DNA of 64,000 nt from an uncultured Duncaniella sp. (GCA_910578515.1 CAJTQR010000004.1:62001-126000); one strand, 5' to 3'; positions 43,968 to 52,160 are shown, counted from the first letter of the stretch. Numbers and translations: made by a program. The notes: generated by a model from the letters alone, not told the origin.

Positions 43968-44122
43968 AATAATTTAAATTATTGTAATAGTTGAATTGAT
44001 TTTTATGTCGTTATTACCAGACTATATAAAAGCTCATAAACGTGAGTTCTCATACTTGCCATCCGGTCGGATGAACTTTAAGTGGTTGCCACACATACAA
44101 CCTCATAATTCAGAAATCAGCA

Positions 44123-44131
44123 TCAAAGGTA
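44123..44131 (-). promoter_or_regulatory. -7 promoter element of the OmpA-family gene (TACCTTTGA)
   Basis: Minus-strand TAnnTTTG match 155 bases upstream of the ATG at 43967. The leader between (43968-44118) is AT-rich and includes the small dyad CATCCG-GT-CGGATG near 44060. The whole gap 43968-44325 holds this leader, the promoter and the tkt terminator, and no gene. Confidence 0.55.
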
Positions 44132-44232
44132 TAACAAATATTTTACATATTCTAAATTTTATCAAATTTTTCTTTAATAAACGCTAAATTTCCGACTTTT
44201 CGACCAAAAAGCGCCACATTAAAATGCTTAAA

Positions 44233-44272
44233 ACGGCATTGTAATTGATATTTAAACCAATCACAATGCCGT
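44233..44272 (-). terminator. Terminator of the transketolase gene
   Basis: ACGGCATTGT (44233-44242) pairs with ACAATGCCGT (44263-44272), extended by ATTG/CAAT after one mismatch; on the minus strand T4 follows. Confidence 0.7.
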
Positions 44273-44325
44273 AAATAGTTATAGCCTGCGGAGATTTTCA
44301 TCTCCATCCGGCAGAGTAGTCGTGA

Positions 44326-46359
44326 TTACTTGCTGAGGAATGCTTCAACGCGAGCCTTGACTGCATCGACGGTGAATCCGAATTTCTCATCGAGCACCTT
44401 GTAAGGAGCTGATGCGCCAAAGTGGTCAAGACCAAACACTTCGCCACCTGCACCTACAAGTTCGCGGAGTGTGGAGGGAAGACCTGCAGTAAGACCGAAT
44501 GCGGGAACAGAGCGTGGAATCACAGCCTCACGGTAGTCAACATCCTGAATGTTGAAGAGACCGATTGAGGGTACAGATACCACACGTGCTTTCTTGCCTT
44601 CGTCTGCGAGTTTCTGAGCCACTTCGCAGAGGAGCGATACTTCTGAACCGTTAGCCACGAGGGTTACATCGGGATTCTCGGCATCGACCACCACGTAACC
44701 GCCGCGACGGCATCCGGCATTAGCCTCGGCGAAGCGGTCGCCTGAAGCTGCGGGAAGGTCGGGTATGTTCTGACGTGAGAGGATGAGGGCTGAAGGAGTC
44801 TTGAAGTTTTCCATCGCCATAGCCCATGCCACTGAGGTCTCGGCAGCGTCACCGGGACGGAGCACGAGCATTGAGGGTTCGCCGTTGAAATTGCGGAGCT
44901 CTTCCATGAGACGGAGCTGAGCTTCCTGCTCTACGGGTTCATGAGTAGGACCATCCTCACCTACGCGGAATGCATCGTGAGTCCAGATATATTTCACGGG
45001 GAGTTCCATGAGAGCAGCCATGCGGACTGCGGGCTTCATATAGTCACTGAACACAAAGAATGTGCCACATGCACCAATCACACCGCCATGGAGCACGATA
45101 CCGTTCATAACGGCAGCCATGGTAAGCTCGGTCACACCTGCGTGGAGGAACGCACCTGAGAAGTCGCCCTTGACGAAAGGATGTGTCTTCTTAAGGAAAG
45201 CGTCAGTCTTGTCGGAGTTGGCGAGGTCGGCAGATGATACAATCATGTTGTTGACCTTCTCAGCGAGTACACCGAGCACATCGGCTGATGCCTGACGGCT
45301 TGCGATGCCGGGCTTGTGGGGTATTGCCTTCCAATCGATTTCAGGAAGTTTATTGTCGAGGAACTGGTGGAGTTCCTTAGCGAGTTCGGGATTGGCAGCT
45401 TCCCATGCAGCCTGCTCGGCACGGCGAGCCTTGACGATTTCGCGAAGCTCGGCGCGACGCGCTTCATATAGAGCCTTGACATCTTCAAAAATCACCCAGG
45501 GATTTTCGGGGTCGGCACCAAGATTCTTCATGGTGGCGGCATAGTCGGCACCTGAAGCGCTCAGGGGTTGACCGTGAGTGCTGCACTGACCTTCGAAGTT
45601 TGAACCGTCGGCTTTAACCACACCTTTACCCATCACTGTGTGACCGATGATGATGGTGGGACGTTCCTTCTCGCCCTGAGCCTCTACGATAGCCTTGGCG
45701 ATTTCTTCGGGATTGTTGCCGTTTATTTCAAGCACGTTCCAATGCCATGCACGGTACTTTGCAGCGACATCCTCAGTATCGACCGCGTCGACCATGGTGG
45801 AGAGCTGTACCTTGTTGCTGTCATAGAACATAATCAGATTGCTGAGTCCGAGGTAGCCTGCAAGACGACCTGCACCTTGAGATATTTCTTCCTGAATACC
45901 ACCGTCGGAGATGAAGGCATAGGTCTTATGGCTCATCCATTCGCCGAAACGGGCTGAAAGGAAACGCTCGGCTATGGCGCAACCCACAGCCATGGTGTGA
46001 CCCTGACCGAGAGGACCTGAGGTGTTTTCAACACCGCGTTCGGGATGAAGTTCGGGGTGACCGGGAGTGGGAGAACCCCACTGACGGAACTGCTGAAGCT
46101 CAGCCATGGTATAATGACCGAAAAGAGCGAGCACACTGTAAAGCATCGGCGACATGTGACCGGGGTCAAGGAAGAAACGGTCGCGTCCGAGCCACTTTCC
46201 ATCATCTGGGTCGGTGATAAGGAATTGAGAGTAGAGCACGTTGACAAAGTCAGCGCCACCCATGGCGCCACCGGGATGACCGGACTTTGCTTTCTCTACC
46301 ATTGAAGCGGCGAGTATACGGATGTTGTCGGCCGCATGATTGACTGCTGTTAGATTCAT
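44326..46359 (-). CDS. tkt: Transketolase
   Basis: Thiamine-diphosphate enzyme of the non-oxidative pentose phosphate pathway, transferring two-carbon ketol units between sugar phosphates. The 677-aa length is that of full transketolase. Residues 1-320 form the pyrophosphate domain (KAKSGHPGGAMG, TSGPLGQGHTMAVG and the ThDP motif FISDGGIQEE). The pyrimidine domain (about 355-530) contains the catalytic-site segments GVTELTMAAVMNG, THDAFRVGEDGPTHEPVE and LRPGDAAETSVAW. The C-terminal domain runs to 677. It has its own promoter element directly downstream of the structured-RNA terminator, and ends in its own terminator, so it is monocistronic. Confidence 0.96.
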   Translation of the reverse strand: MNLTAVNHAADNIRILAASMVEKAKSGHPGGAMGGADFVNVLYSQFLITDPDDGKWLGRDRFFLDPGHMSPMLYSVLALFGHYTMAELQQFRQWGSPTPGHPELHPERGVENTSGPLGQGHTMAVGCAIAERFLSARFGEWMSHKTYAFISDGGIQEEISQGAGRLAGYLGLSNLIMFYDSNKVQLSTMVDAVDTEDVAAKYRAWHWNVLEINGNNPEEIAKAIVEAQGEKERPTIIIGHTVMGKGVVKADGSNFEGQCSTHGQPLSASGADYAATMKNLGADPENPWVIFEDVKALYEARRAELREIVKARRAEQAAWEAANPELAKELHQFLDNKLPEIDWKAIPHKPGIASRQASADVLGVLAEKVNNMIVSSADLANSDKTDAFLKKTHPFVKGDFSGAFLHAGVTELTMAAVMNGIVLHGGVIGACGTFFVFSDYMKPAVRMAALMELPVKYIWTHDAFRVGEDGPTHEPVEQEAQLRLMEELRNFNGEPSMLVLRPGDAAETSVAWAMAMENFKTPSALILSRQNIPDLPAASGDRFAEANAGCRRGGYVVVDAENPDVTLVANGSEVSLLCEVAQKLADEGKKARVVSVPSIGLFNIQDVDYREAVIPRSVPAFGLTAGLPSTLRELVGAGGEVFGLDHFGASAPYKVLDEKFGFTVDAVKARVEAFLSK

Positions 46360-46437
46360 ATATCAGTAGCTTTAATAAATGTATATAACGTGATAAATAA
46401 CCCTTGCTTAGGGTAAATGCAATAGATTGTATAGTGT

Positions 46438-46446
46438 GCAAATGTA
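46438..46446 (-). promoter_or_regulatory. -7 promoter element of tkt (TACATTTGC)
   Basis: Minus-strand perfect TAnnTTTGC 78 bases before the tkt ATG and a few bases downstream of the terminator of the structured RNA, so tkt is an independent transcription unit. Confidence 0.7.
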
Positions 46447-46451
46447 CAAAT

Positions 46452-46489
46452 AAAAAACGAATTCCCTGCCATAAATGACAAGGAATTCG
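46452..46489 (-). terminator. Intrinsic terminator closing the candidate structured RNA
   Basis: Minus strand CGAATTCCTTG pairs with CAGGGAATTCG (46482-46489 and 46458-46465 plus inner pairs), followed by T6 (46452-46457). No ORF ends here. Confidence 0.9.
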
Positions 46490-46976
46490 ACACACAATAA
46501 TGCACCTCTTTTCACAAAGGGGGATTACACCTACGGTTTGCCCTTGAGCCAAATTACTAAGAGCAAATTTTTTCGTTACATCCCCAGTGCGGGGGACAAT
46601 TGAGACAGGGGGCATTCACGACTCAGGCACGAACCTTTGTCATATATGCTCGTTAGTTGAAGCCCCCTTTTGAGATTGAGGCTGACAAGCCGGCGAGCAT
46701 CCGGAGCCATGTTGCCATGGCAGCGCCGCCTCACACATAATAAATATACATTGAAATTTTATATGCTTGCTTAGCAAAATAGGCAATAACAATCTATCTT
46801 CACAGAAACCACGCAGACAGGACCTGGCATGACTGATGAAGGGCAGACCGTTTTTCTATTTGTTCAGTAAGTTAATCCGCAGAATCCTCATGACAGCGGA
46901 ATAAGTTCGTTTCAATCGGTATATGTTTTTATGTTGTGACTCTATATTTCTTTGTGACGATTTGTCTACATTTTTT
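46452..46976 (-). ncRNA. Candidate structured non-coding RNA (rod-like, possibly 6S-like)
   Basis: No convincing gene fills the 929 bases between tkt and the sugar transporter, but the minus strand carries promoter, structure and terminator. Helices seen: TGAGGC/GCCTCA (46728-46733 with 46677-46682) holding a GCCATG-GCAA-CATGGC hairpin with a GNRA loop (46706-46721); a long-range helix pairing 46663-46673 with 46512-46523 (11 bp, one bulge); a terminal hairpin TCCCC/GGGGA (46581-46596) exactly at the midpoint of that domain; and an alternative partner GGGGGC (46608-46613) for 46662-46667. A long imperfect rod with a central apex recalls 6S RNA, but I see no RNase P, tmRNA or SRP signature. 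Start and identity are inferred. Confidence 0.6.
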
Positions 46977-46981
46977 ACACT

Positions 46982-47012
46982 GCAAAAGTAATTAAAGTTA
47001 TGGAAATGGCAA
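46982..47012 (-). promoter_or_regulatory. Promoter of the candidate structured RNA (TTG-N19-TACTTTTGC)
   Basis: On the minus strand TTG (47010-47012) is followed after 19 bases by TACTTTTGC (46982-46990), the best full promoter in the window. Transcription would start near 46976 and run away from the transporter. Confidence 0.72.
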
Positions 47013-47168
47013 GGAAAAATTAGAAAAAAATCGTGGTCTGGCATGATTTATTTGCATTTTCTCTCGTTTTTTGCGCATTGGCTGGCATTTTTTGCTGTTT
47101 TAACCAAAAATGCCACGCATACATCAATATTTCCGCACTTATTGTGTTAACACCACAAAAAAATTTTT

Positions 47169-47177
47169 TAACTTTGC
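47169..47177 (+). promoter_or_regulatory. -7 promoter element of the FHS sugar transporter (TAACTTTGC)
   Basis: Perfect TAnnTTTGC 111 bases before the ATG at 47289, divergent from the RNA promoter about 160 bases away. Confidence 0.65.
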
Positions 47178-47288
47178 CGATAACTAAGTTATACCATGTA
47201 CAATAAGCCGGGCAGAATACCACTCCGGCAATCACGCAGAATTTAACTAAACAATAAAAAAATAACTTAACCCTATTAAAAAATTAAA

Positions 47289-48674
47289 ATGGAAAATTCC
47301 GCCAAGAAAAACGGACATCTCATTGCGATTATCGTGATGTTTTTCATCTACGCAATGATTTCATTCGTGACTAACCTTGCCGCGCCCATCGGCACAATAT
47401 GGGGCAATCAATTTGAGGGCAATTCCGTGTTAGGTATGATGGGTAACATGATGAACTTCCTCGCATATCTGTTCATGGGTATCCCCGCCGGCAATCTTCT
47501 CGTGAAAATCGGCTATAAGAAAACAGCTCTCTGGGCTATCGGAGTAGGTATCGTCGGTCTGTTCGTGCAGTTCCTCTCAAGCAAGGTAGGTGTCGACACT
47601 GTAATCTTCAACTTCTCATCAACCACTGCCGAAGGTGTGGCTGCCACTTTCCCCATCACCCTTAACTTCTTTATCTATCTTCTTGGCGCATTTATCTGCG
47701 GTTTCTGCGTGTGCATGCTTAACACAGTTGTGTGTCCTATGCTCAACCTTCTTGGCGGCGGCGGCAACAAGGGTAATCAGCTGCTCCAGTTCGGTGGCGC
47801 GCTCAACTCTCTGTCAGGAACTCTCACTCCCTTCTTCGTAGGCGCACTCATCGGCGTGCTCACCAAGGATACAATGATTGGCGCGGTGTCTCCCCTACTC
47901 TTCATCGGTATGGGTATCTTCGCTGTGGCATTCGTAATCCTTACCTTCGTTTCAATTCCTGAGCCCAACCTCCAGAGCGGCAGCAAGAAGGTGAAATACT
48001 CACACTCTCCCTGGAACTTCCGTCACACAGTGCTCGGTGTTATTGGTATTTTCTTCTATGTAGGTATCGAAATCGGTATCCCCGGAACTCTTAACTTCTA
48101 CCTTGCAGACCAGGGTGCCAATGGTGCCGGTGTGAGCGGTGAAGCGTCTGCCATAGCAGGTGCGATTGTGGCTGTATACTGGCTGTTCATGCTCGTAGGA
48201 CGTACACTTTCGGGCTTCATCAGCGGTGCTGTATCATCTCGCGTTCAGCTTATCGCAGTGTCAACAACTGCCATCCTGCTTATCATTTTCGCTATCTTCA
48301 TTCCTAAGACCACCACTTTCCCCGTACCTGAATTCCTTTATGCAGGCGGCGCCCAAGTGCCTGTAAGTGCATTCCTTTTGATTCTCTGCGGTCTCTGCAC
48401 CTCAATCATGTGGGGCGGCATCTTCAATCTCGCTGTTGAAGGTCTCGGAAAATACACCGCGCAGGCGTCAGGCATCTTCATGATGATGGTGGTTGGCGGT
48501 GGCGTTATGCCCCTTATCCAGAACGGTATCGCCCATGCAGCCGGCTACATGACTTCTTACTGGCTTGTGGTTGCCATGCTTGCTTACCTTCTGTTCTACG
48601 GTCTTGTAGGTTCTAAGAATGTAAATACCGACATTCCCGTAAACGAGGAAACAGTCGACCCTCTTGACCTCTAA
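47289..48674 (+). CDS. MFS sugar transporter (FHS, fucose/glucose/galactose permease-like)
   Basis: Twelve-helix inner-membrane H+-coupled sugar symporter. The N-terminal half has FVTNLAAPIGTIWGNQFEG and MNFLAYLFMGIPAGNLLVK followed by IGYKKTAL, the pattern of FucP-like permeases. The central part has CMLNTVVCPMLNLLGGGGNK and QLLQFGGALNSLSGTLTPFF, also characteristic. The length is 461 aa. Substrate cannot be specified from sequence. It is monocistronic with its own promoter, a leader of about 100 bases, and a strong terminator. Confidence 0.87.
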   Translation: MENSAKKNGHLIAIIVMFFIYAMISFVTNLAAPIGTIWGNQFEGNSVLGMMGNMMNFLAYLFMGIPAGNLLVKIGYKKTALWAIGVGIVGLFVQFLSSKVGVDTVIFNFSSTTAEGVAATFPITLNFFIYLLGAFICGFCVCMLNTVVCPMLNLLGGGGNKGNQLLQFGGALNSLSGTLTPFFVGALIGVLTKDTMIGAVSPLLFIGMGIFAVAFVILTFVSIPEPNLQSGSKKVKYSHSPWNFRHTVLGVIGIFFYVGIEIGIPGTLNFYLADQGANGAGVSGEASAIAGAIVAVYWLFMLVGRTLSGFISGAVSSRVQLIAVSTTAILLIIFAIFIPKTTTFPVPEFLYAGGAQVPVSAFLLILCGLCTSIMWGGIFNLAVEGLGKYTAQASGIFMMMVVGGGVMPLIQNGIAHAAGYMTSYWLVVAMLAYLLFYGLVGSKNVNTDIPVNEETVDPLDL

Positions 48675-48736
48675 TTGAAATCAGACATGCACCGCCGGCG
48701 ACAAAACTTCCGGCAAAGCATCTGACACTATAACGC

Positions 48737-48773
48737 ATGCCGCCCTCCCGACTATCGGTCAGGAGGGCGGCAT
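48737..48773 (+). terminator. Hairpin terminator of the sugar transporter gene
   Basis: Perfect 12-bp stem ATGCCGCCCTCC (48737-48748) with 48762-48773 and 13-base loop; the U tract is weak (TGTTAT). Confidence 0.78.
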
Positions 48774-48815
48774 TGTTATATCAGAGAGTATCGCGATTAA
48801 TTCATTATGTATCTA

Positions 48816-48869
48816 AGCATAGCGGCTCTAATAGGAAAGAGAGATGGATTAGATGACTGCTGCTATGCT
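48816..48869. repeat. Branched inverted repeat in a convergent intergenic gap
   Basis: AGCATAGC (48816-48823) pairs with GCTATGCT (48862-48869), and inside it TCTAAT (48827-48832) pairs with ATTAGA (48848-48853). No U tract follows on either strand, so it is not an obvious terminator. Confidence 0.5.
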
Positions 48870-48906
48870 CGTTCACGCTGTCACGGCTGGCGGAGAGAAG
48901 GAGGAT

Positions 48907-49224
48907 TCAGAGACTATTGAGAGGCTCGGAAAGAGGGTCGCGCACAATCGGCTCGCGTCGGGTTTTCTCAGCTGAACGCTTTTTCTTCCGCTTAACCGAA
49001 TCGGCATCTGCATTACGACGCTTTTTCCGCACTTTTACAATCGTGTCGACAGGAGCTGCGGGAGCCATCATCACTGCCTCAGTAGCAATGCTGTCAGACC
49101 GGGAATCAACGACTGATGAGACCGGAGGAGAAAACAGGGCTCTTCGACCTACTACAAACAGAAGCAAAAGCCCCAATAATATAACCAGCGCTATCAAGCC
49201 GCGCTTTTCGCCGGAAGTAAACAT
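48907..49224 (-). CDS. Small single-pass membrane protein with basic tail
   Basis: I do not recognise this 105-aa protein. It has one transmembrane helix (about residues 9-26, LIALVILLGLLLLFVVG) and a soluble tail that is first Ser/Asp/Ala-rich and then strongly basic (KVRKKRRNADADSVKRKKKR). If the N-terminus is inside, the basic tail would face the periplasm; the R-R after the helix suggests the opposite, a cytoplasmic tail. It lies downstream of the ribosomal rplQ gene on the same strand but is separated from it by a strong terminator, so it is probably expressed alone. Function unknown. Confidence 0.6.
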   Translation of the reverse strand: MFTSGEKRGLIALVILLGLLLLFVVGRRALFSPPVSSVVDSRSDSIATEAVMMAPAAPVDTIVKVRKKRRNADADSVKRKKKRSAEKTRREPIVRDPLSEPLNSL

Positions 49225-49277
49225 GGGAGGGAGATTGGATTTAACAAGGAGGAGTAAGGATTTAAATCTGTAGTAAT

Positions 49278-49319
49278 AAAAAAATCACCGTGTGCCTCTC
49301 GGAGGCATACGGTGATTTC
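49278..49319 (-). terminator. Terminator of the alpha operon (after rplQ)
   Basis: Minus strand AAATCACCGTATGCCTC pairs with GAGGCACACGGTGATTT (one mismatch), TCGG-type loop, then T7. Confidence 0.92.
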
Positions 49320-49344
49320 ACTATATATCTTTTCGAGATATTCG

Positions 49345-49836
49345 TTATTCTGCTGCGGGTGCTTCAGTTGCGGGAGCTTCTGCTGCGGGTGCTGCAGCCT
49401 CTGCGTTAGCCTTGCCGCCACGACGTGAACGACGGGTGCGACCTGCTTTCTTAGAGGGCTTGTCATTGAGCATGTTTTCGTTGTAGTCAACGAGTTCAAT
49501 GAAGCAAGTCTTAGCATTGTCACCAAGACGGTTGCCGGTCTTGAGGATACGGGTGTAACCACCGGGGCGGTTAGCAATCTTCTGTGCGATTTCACGGAAG
49601 AGTTCAGTCACAGCTTCCTTGTTCTGGAGGTGGCTGAATACAAGACGGCGGTTGGGAGTGCTGTCTTCCTTAGCTCGGTTGATGAGGGGCTCAGCGTATA
49701 CACGGAGTGCTTTAGCCTTGGCGAGAGTTGTGAAGATGCGCTTGTGCATTATCAACGAAATCGTCATGTTGGCGAGCAGCGCGTCGCGATGAGCCTTCTT
49801 GCGACTGAGATGGTTGAATTTTTTATTATGTCTCAT
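49345..49836 (-). CDS. rplQ: 50S ribosomal protein L17
   Basis: Large-subunit protein near the peptide exit tunnel. The core (residues 1-118) begins MRHNKKFNHLSRKKAHRDAL, the signature of L17, and includes RPGGYTRILKTGNRLGDNA. At 163 aa it is about 35-45 residues longer than most homologues because of a C-terminal low-complexity tail made of Ala, Pro and Glu repeats after a basic RRSRRGGK stretch. It is the last gene of the alpha operon, 8 bases after rpoA, and is followed by a strong terminator. Confidence 0.97.
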   Translation of the reverse strand: MRHNKKFNHLSRKKAHRDALLANMTISLIMHKRIFTTLAKAKALRVYAEPLINRAKEDSTPNRRLVFSHLQNKEAVTELFREIAQKIANRPGGYTRILKTGNRLGDNAKTCFIELVDYNENMLNDKPSKKAGRTRRSRRGGKANAEAAAPAAEAPATEAPAAE

Positions 49837-49844
49837 CGTTATAA

Positions 49845-50837
49845 TTACTCTTTATCAAGTTTATATTTTGAAATGTCCATTCCGAAAGAAAGATTTAGAT
49901 TAGCAAGAAGCTCATCAAGCTCGGTGAGTGACTTCTTACCAAAGTTTCGGAATTTCAAGAGGTCGGTCTTGTTGAAGACCACGAGCTCACCAAGGGTTTC
50001 AACCTCGGCGCTCTTGAGGCAGTTGAGTGCGCGCACGGAAAGGTCCATATCTACAAGCTTGGACTTGAGGAGCTGTCGCATGTGGAGCACTTCTTCATCA
50101 AATTCCTCTTCACCGTCAGCCTCGTCTGTCTCAAGAGTAATCTTTTCGTCAGAGAATAGCATGAAGTGGTAGATGAGGATTTTAGCGGCTTCCTTAAGGG
50201 CGTCCTTGGGGAGGATTGAACCGTCGGTGGTGATTTCGAGTGTCAGCTTGTCGTAGTCAGTCTTCTGGTCTACACGGAAGTTTTCCACTGTGTACTTCAC
50301 ATTCTGGATAGGAGTGTAGATTGAGTCAATCGCGAGGACGTCGATAGCATCATTTGCGCTTCTGTTTTCCTCGGCGGGAACCCAACCGCGACCCTTGTTG
50401 ATAGTGAGGTCAATAGTGAAGCTGGCGCTCGGATCCAAATGACATATAACCAAGTCGGGATTCAAAACCTCGAATCCGTTGAGTGCTTTGCTTATGTCAC
50501 CGGCTGTGAACTCTTCCTGACCTGACACAGTGATGGTAGCCTTTTCAAAATCGGTATCCTCAACAGTCTGTTTGAGGTTTACTTTTTTGAGGTTAAGAAT
50601 GATGTTGGTAACATCTTCCTTGACACCGGGAATAGTGTCGAACTCGTGCTTCACCCCATCGATGCGGATGGTAGAGATGGCGAAGCCTTCGAGCGAAGAC
50701 AAAAGGATGCGACGCAATGCGTTGCCAATGGTAATACCATATCCCGGTTCCAATGGCTTAAACTCAAATTTACCGAAATGATTGTCGGCTTCCAACATTA
50801 GGACTTTGTCGGGTTTCTGGAATGCTAATATAGCCAT
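49845..50837 (-). CDS. rpoA: DNA-directed RNA polymerase alpha subunit
   Basis: The 330-aa alpha subunit nucleates RNA polymerase assembly and contacts activators and UP elements. The N-terminal assembly domain (about 1-230) includes EPGYGITIGNALRRILLSSL; after an acidic linker (TDEADGEEEFDEEV) the C-terminal domain (about 260-320) includes ALNCLKSAEVETLGELVVF and FRNFGKKSLTELDELL. It lies between rpsD (17-base gap) and rplQ (8-base gap), the standard alpha-operon position. Confidence 0.98.
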   Translation of the reverse strand: MAILAFQKPDKVLMLEADNHFGKFEFKPLEPGYGITIGNALRRILLSSLEGFAISTIRIDGVKHEFDTIPGVKEDVTNIILNLKKVNLKQTVEDTDFEKATITVSGQEEFTAGDISKALNGFEVLNPDLVICHLDPSASFTIDLTINKGRGWVPAEENRSANDAIDVLAIDSIYTPIQNVKYTVENFRVDQKTDYDKLTLEITTDGSILPKDALKEAAKILIYHFMLFSDEKITLETDEADGEEEFDEEVLHMRQLLKSKLVDMDLSVRALNCLKSAEVETLGELVVFNKTDLLKFRNFGKKSLTELDELLANLNLSFGMDISKYKLDKE

Positions 50838-50854
50838 GGATCTTAATTTAATGA

Positions 50855-51460
50855 TTATTTAGAATACAACTCGACGATAAGCTGCTCTTTGATGTTCTCA
50901 GGGATATCTTCGCGGGCGGGAACGTGGAGGAATTTACCAGCCTTGAGGCTTTCGTCCCATTCGAGCCAAGGATATTTGCTGTGATTAAAACCGGCGAGAG
51001 CGTCGGCAATTACTTCGAGAGACTTAGATTTTTCACGTACACCGATAACGTCGCCGGGCTTAACAGCGTAAGATGCGATGTTAACAACCTTACCGTTAAC
51101 CACGATGTGGCGATGGAGCACGAGCTGACGTGCTGCTGCACGTGTAGGAGCGATGCCGAGACGATATACTACGTTGTCGAGACGGCCTTCGAGAAGCTGA
51201 AGAAGGATTTCACCGGTGATACCCTTGGCGCGTGATGCTTTGTCGAAGAGGTTATGGAACTGCTTTTCGAGCACGCCATAAGTATATTTGGCTTTCTGCT
51301 TCTCACGGAGCTGGACACCATACTCAGAAGTTTTTCTTCTCTTGTTGAGTCCATGCTGACCCGGGGGATAGTTCTTTTTGGTGAGAACCTTATCTTCACC
51401 GAAGATGGGTTCGCCGAACTTGCGGGCGATTTTGGTACGAGGACCTGTGTATCTTGCCAT
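50855..51460 (-). CDS. rpsD: 30S ribosomal protein S4
   Basis: Primary 16S rRNA-binding protein that nucleates small-subunit assembly; in several bacteria it represses its own operon. The 201-aa protein starts MARYTGPRTKIARKFGEPIF and has the S4 RNA-binding domain at about 90-155 (RLDNVVYRLGIAPTRAAARQ). There is no zinc-binding Cys cluster at the N-terminus. A 301-base gap with several hairpins separates it from rpsK upstream, unusual inside this operon and a candidate S4-controlled leader. Confidence 0.98.
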   Translation of the reverse strand: MARYTGPRTKIARKFGEPIFGEDKVLTKKNYPPGQHGLNKRRKTSEYGVQLREKQKAKYTYGVLEKQFHNLFDKASRAKGITGEILLQLLEGRLDNVVYRLGIAPTRAAARQLVLHRHIVVNGKVVNIASYAVKPGDVIGVREKSKSLEVIADALAGFNHSKYPWLEWDESLKAGKFLHVPAREDIPENIKEQLIVELYSK

Positions 51461-51761
51461 TTTTAATTTGAGTTTGATGATTGGTTCATCAGATGGATTT
51501 CAGTATCCTTCGGAAATTTCCGGGGTGACAGCCGCGACCACAGAGAGGTGATATAAAAATGTGGTCTATTTCACTATGGAAATCTGAGCGGGATACGCAG
51601 CGCTTACTGAGGAGCGGGTATATCTGATGAGTTGTAAAATTGAAGGTTCAAAATTTACTTTTATGCAATCAGCATTACCGCTACGCCCAAAAATTGATAT
51701 GAAAGTAGAGCTGGGCGGGGATGCATGACTGCTGCCGTTAGCGCGGTAGTGTCAGCGTTGA
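51461..51761 (-). promoter_or_regulatory. Structured leader ahead of rpsD, candidate autoregulatory site
   Basis: This 301-base gap inside the alpha operon has no ORF. On the minus strand it holds GACCACA/TGTGGTC (51536-51542 with 51560-51566), ATTTC-CATAGT-GAAAT (51568-51583) and a CGGAAATTTCCG dyad near 51510-51522, close to the rpsD start. S4 is a known repressor of the alpha operon in other bacteria, so an S4-binding leader is a reasonable inference. Confidence 0.45.
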
Positions 51762-52151
51762 TTATACGCGACGACGCTTGGGAGGACGGCAACCGTTGTG
51801 GGGAAGCGGAGTTACGTCAACGATTTCAGTAACTTCGATACCTGCGCCGTGAACGGTACGGATAGCGGACTCACGTCCGTTGCCGGGACCTTTAACATAA
51901 GCCTTAACCTTACGGAGACCGAGGTCATACGCTACCTTAGCACAATCCTGAGCTGCCATCTGAGCAGCGTAAGGAGTGTTTTTCTTTGAGCCACGGAAAC
52001 CCATCTTGCCAGCTGAAGACCAAGAAATAACCTGACCTTCTGAATTGGCTAAGCACACAATGATGTTGTTGAAAGATGAGTGAACGTGAAGCTGGCCGGC
52101 GGCGTCAACCTTAACGTTCCTTTTCTTTGCTGCGACTGTCTTTTTTGCCAT
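51762..52151 (-). CDS. rpsK: 30S ribosomal protein S11
   Basis: Platform protein of the small subunit contacting mRNA near the E site. The 129-aa protein has the S11 blocks ASGQLHVHSSFNNIIVCLAN-type start (here QLHVHSSFNNIIVCLANSEG), SAGKMGFRGSKKNTPYAAQM, and the C-terminal PLPHNGCRPPKRRRV signature. It follows rpsM by 9 bases and is separated from rpsD by a long structured gap. Confidence 0.98.
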   Translation of the reverse strand: MAKKTVAAKKRNVKVDAAGQLHVHSSFNNIIVCLANSEGQVISWSSAGKMGFRGSKKNTPYAAQMAAQDCAKVAYDLGLRKVKAYVKGPGNGRESAIRTVHGAGIEVTEIVDVTPLPHNGCRPPKRRRV

Positions 52152-52160
52152 ATCAGTTTA

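Noticed and set aside
46360..46740. TPP riboswitch ahead of transketolase, or RNase P, tmRNA or SRP RNA at this locus
   Set aside because: None of the core sequence signatures of these RNAs could be found on either strand, and a terminator plus a new promoter separate the RNA from tkt.
46856..47044. A 62-aa minus-strand frame near the RNA promoter
   Set aside because: It would start upstream of the best promoter box (46982-47012), and its composition is not protein-like.
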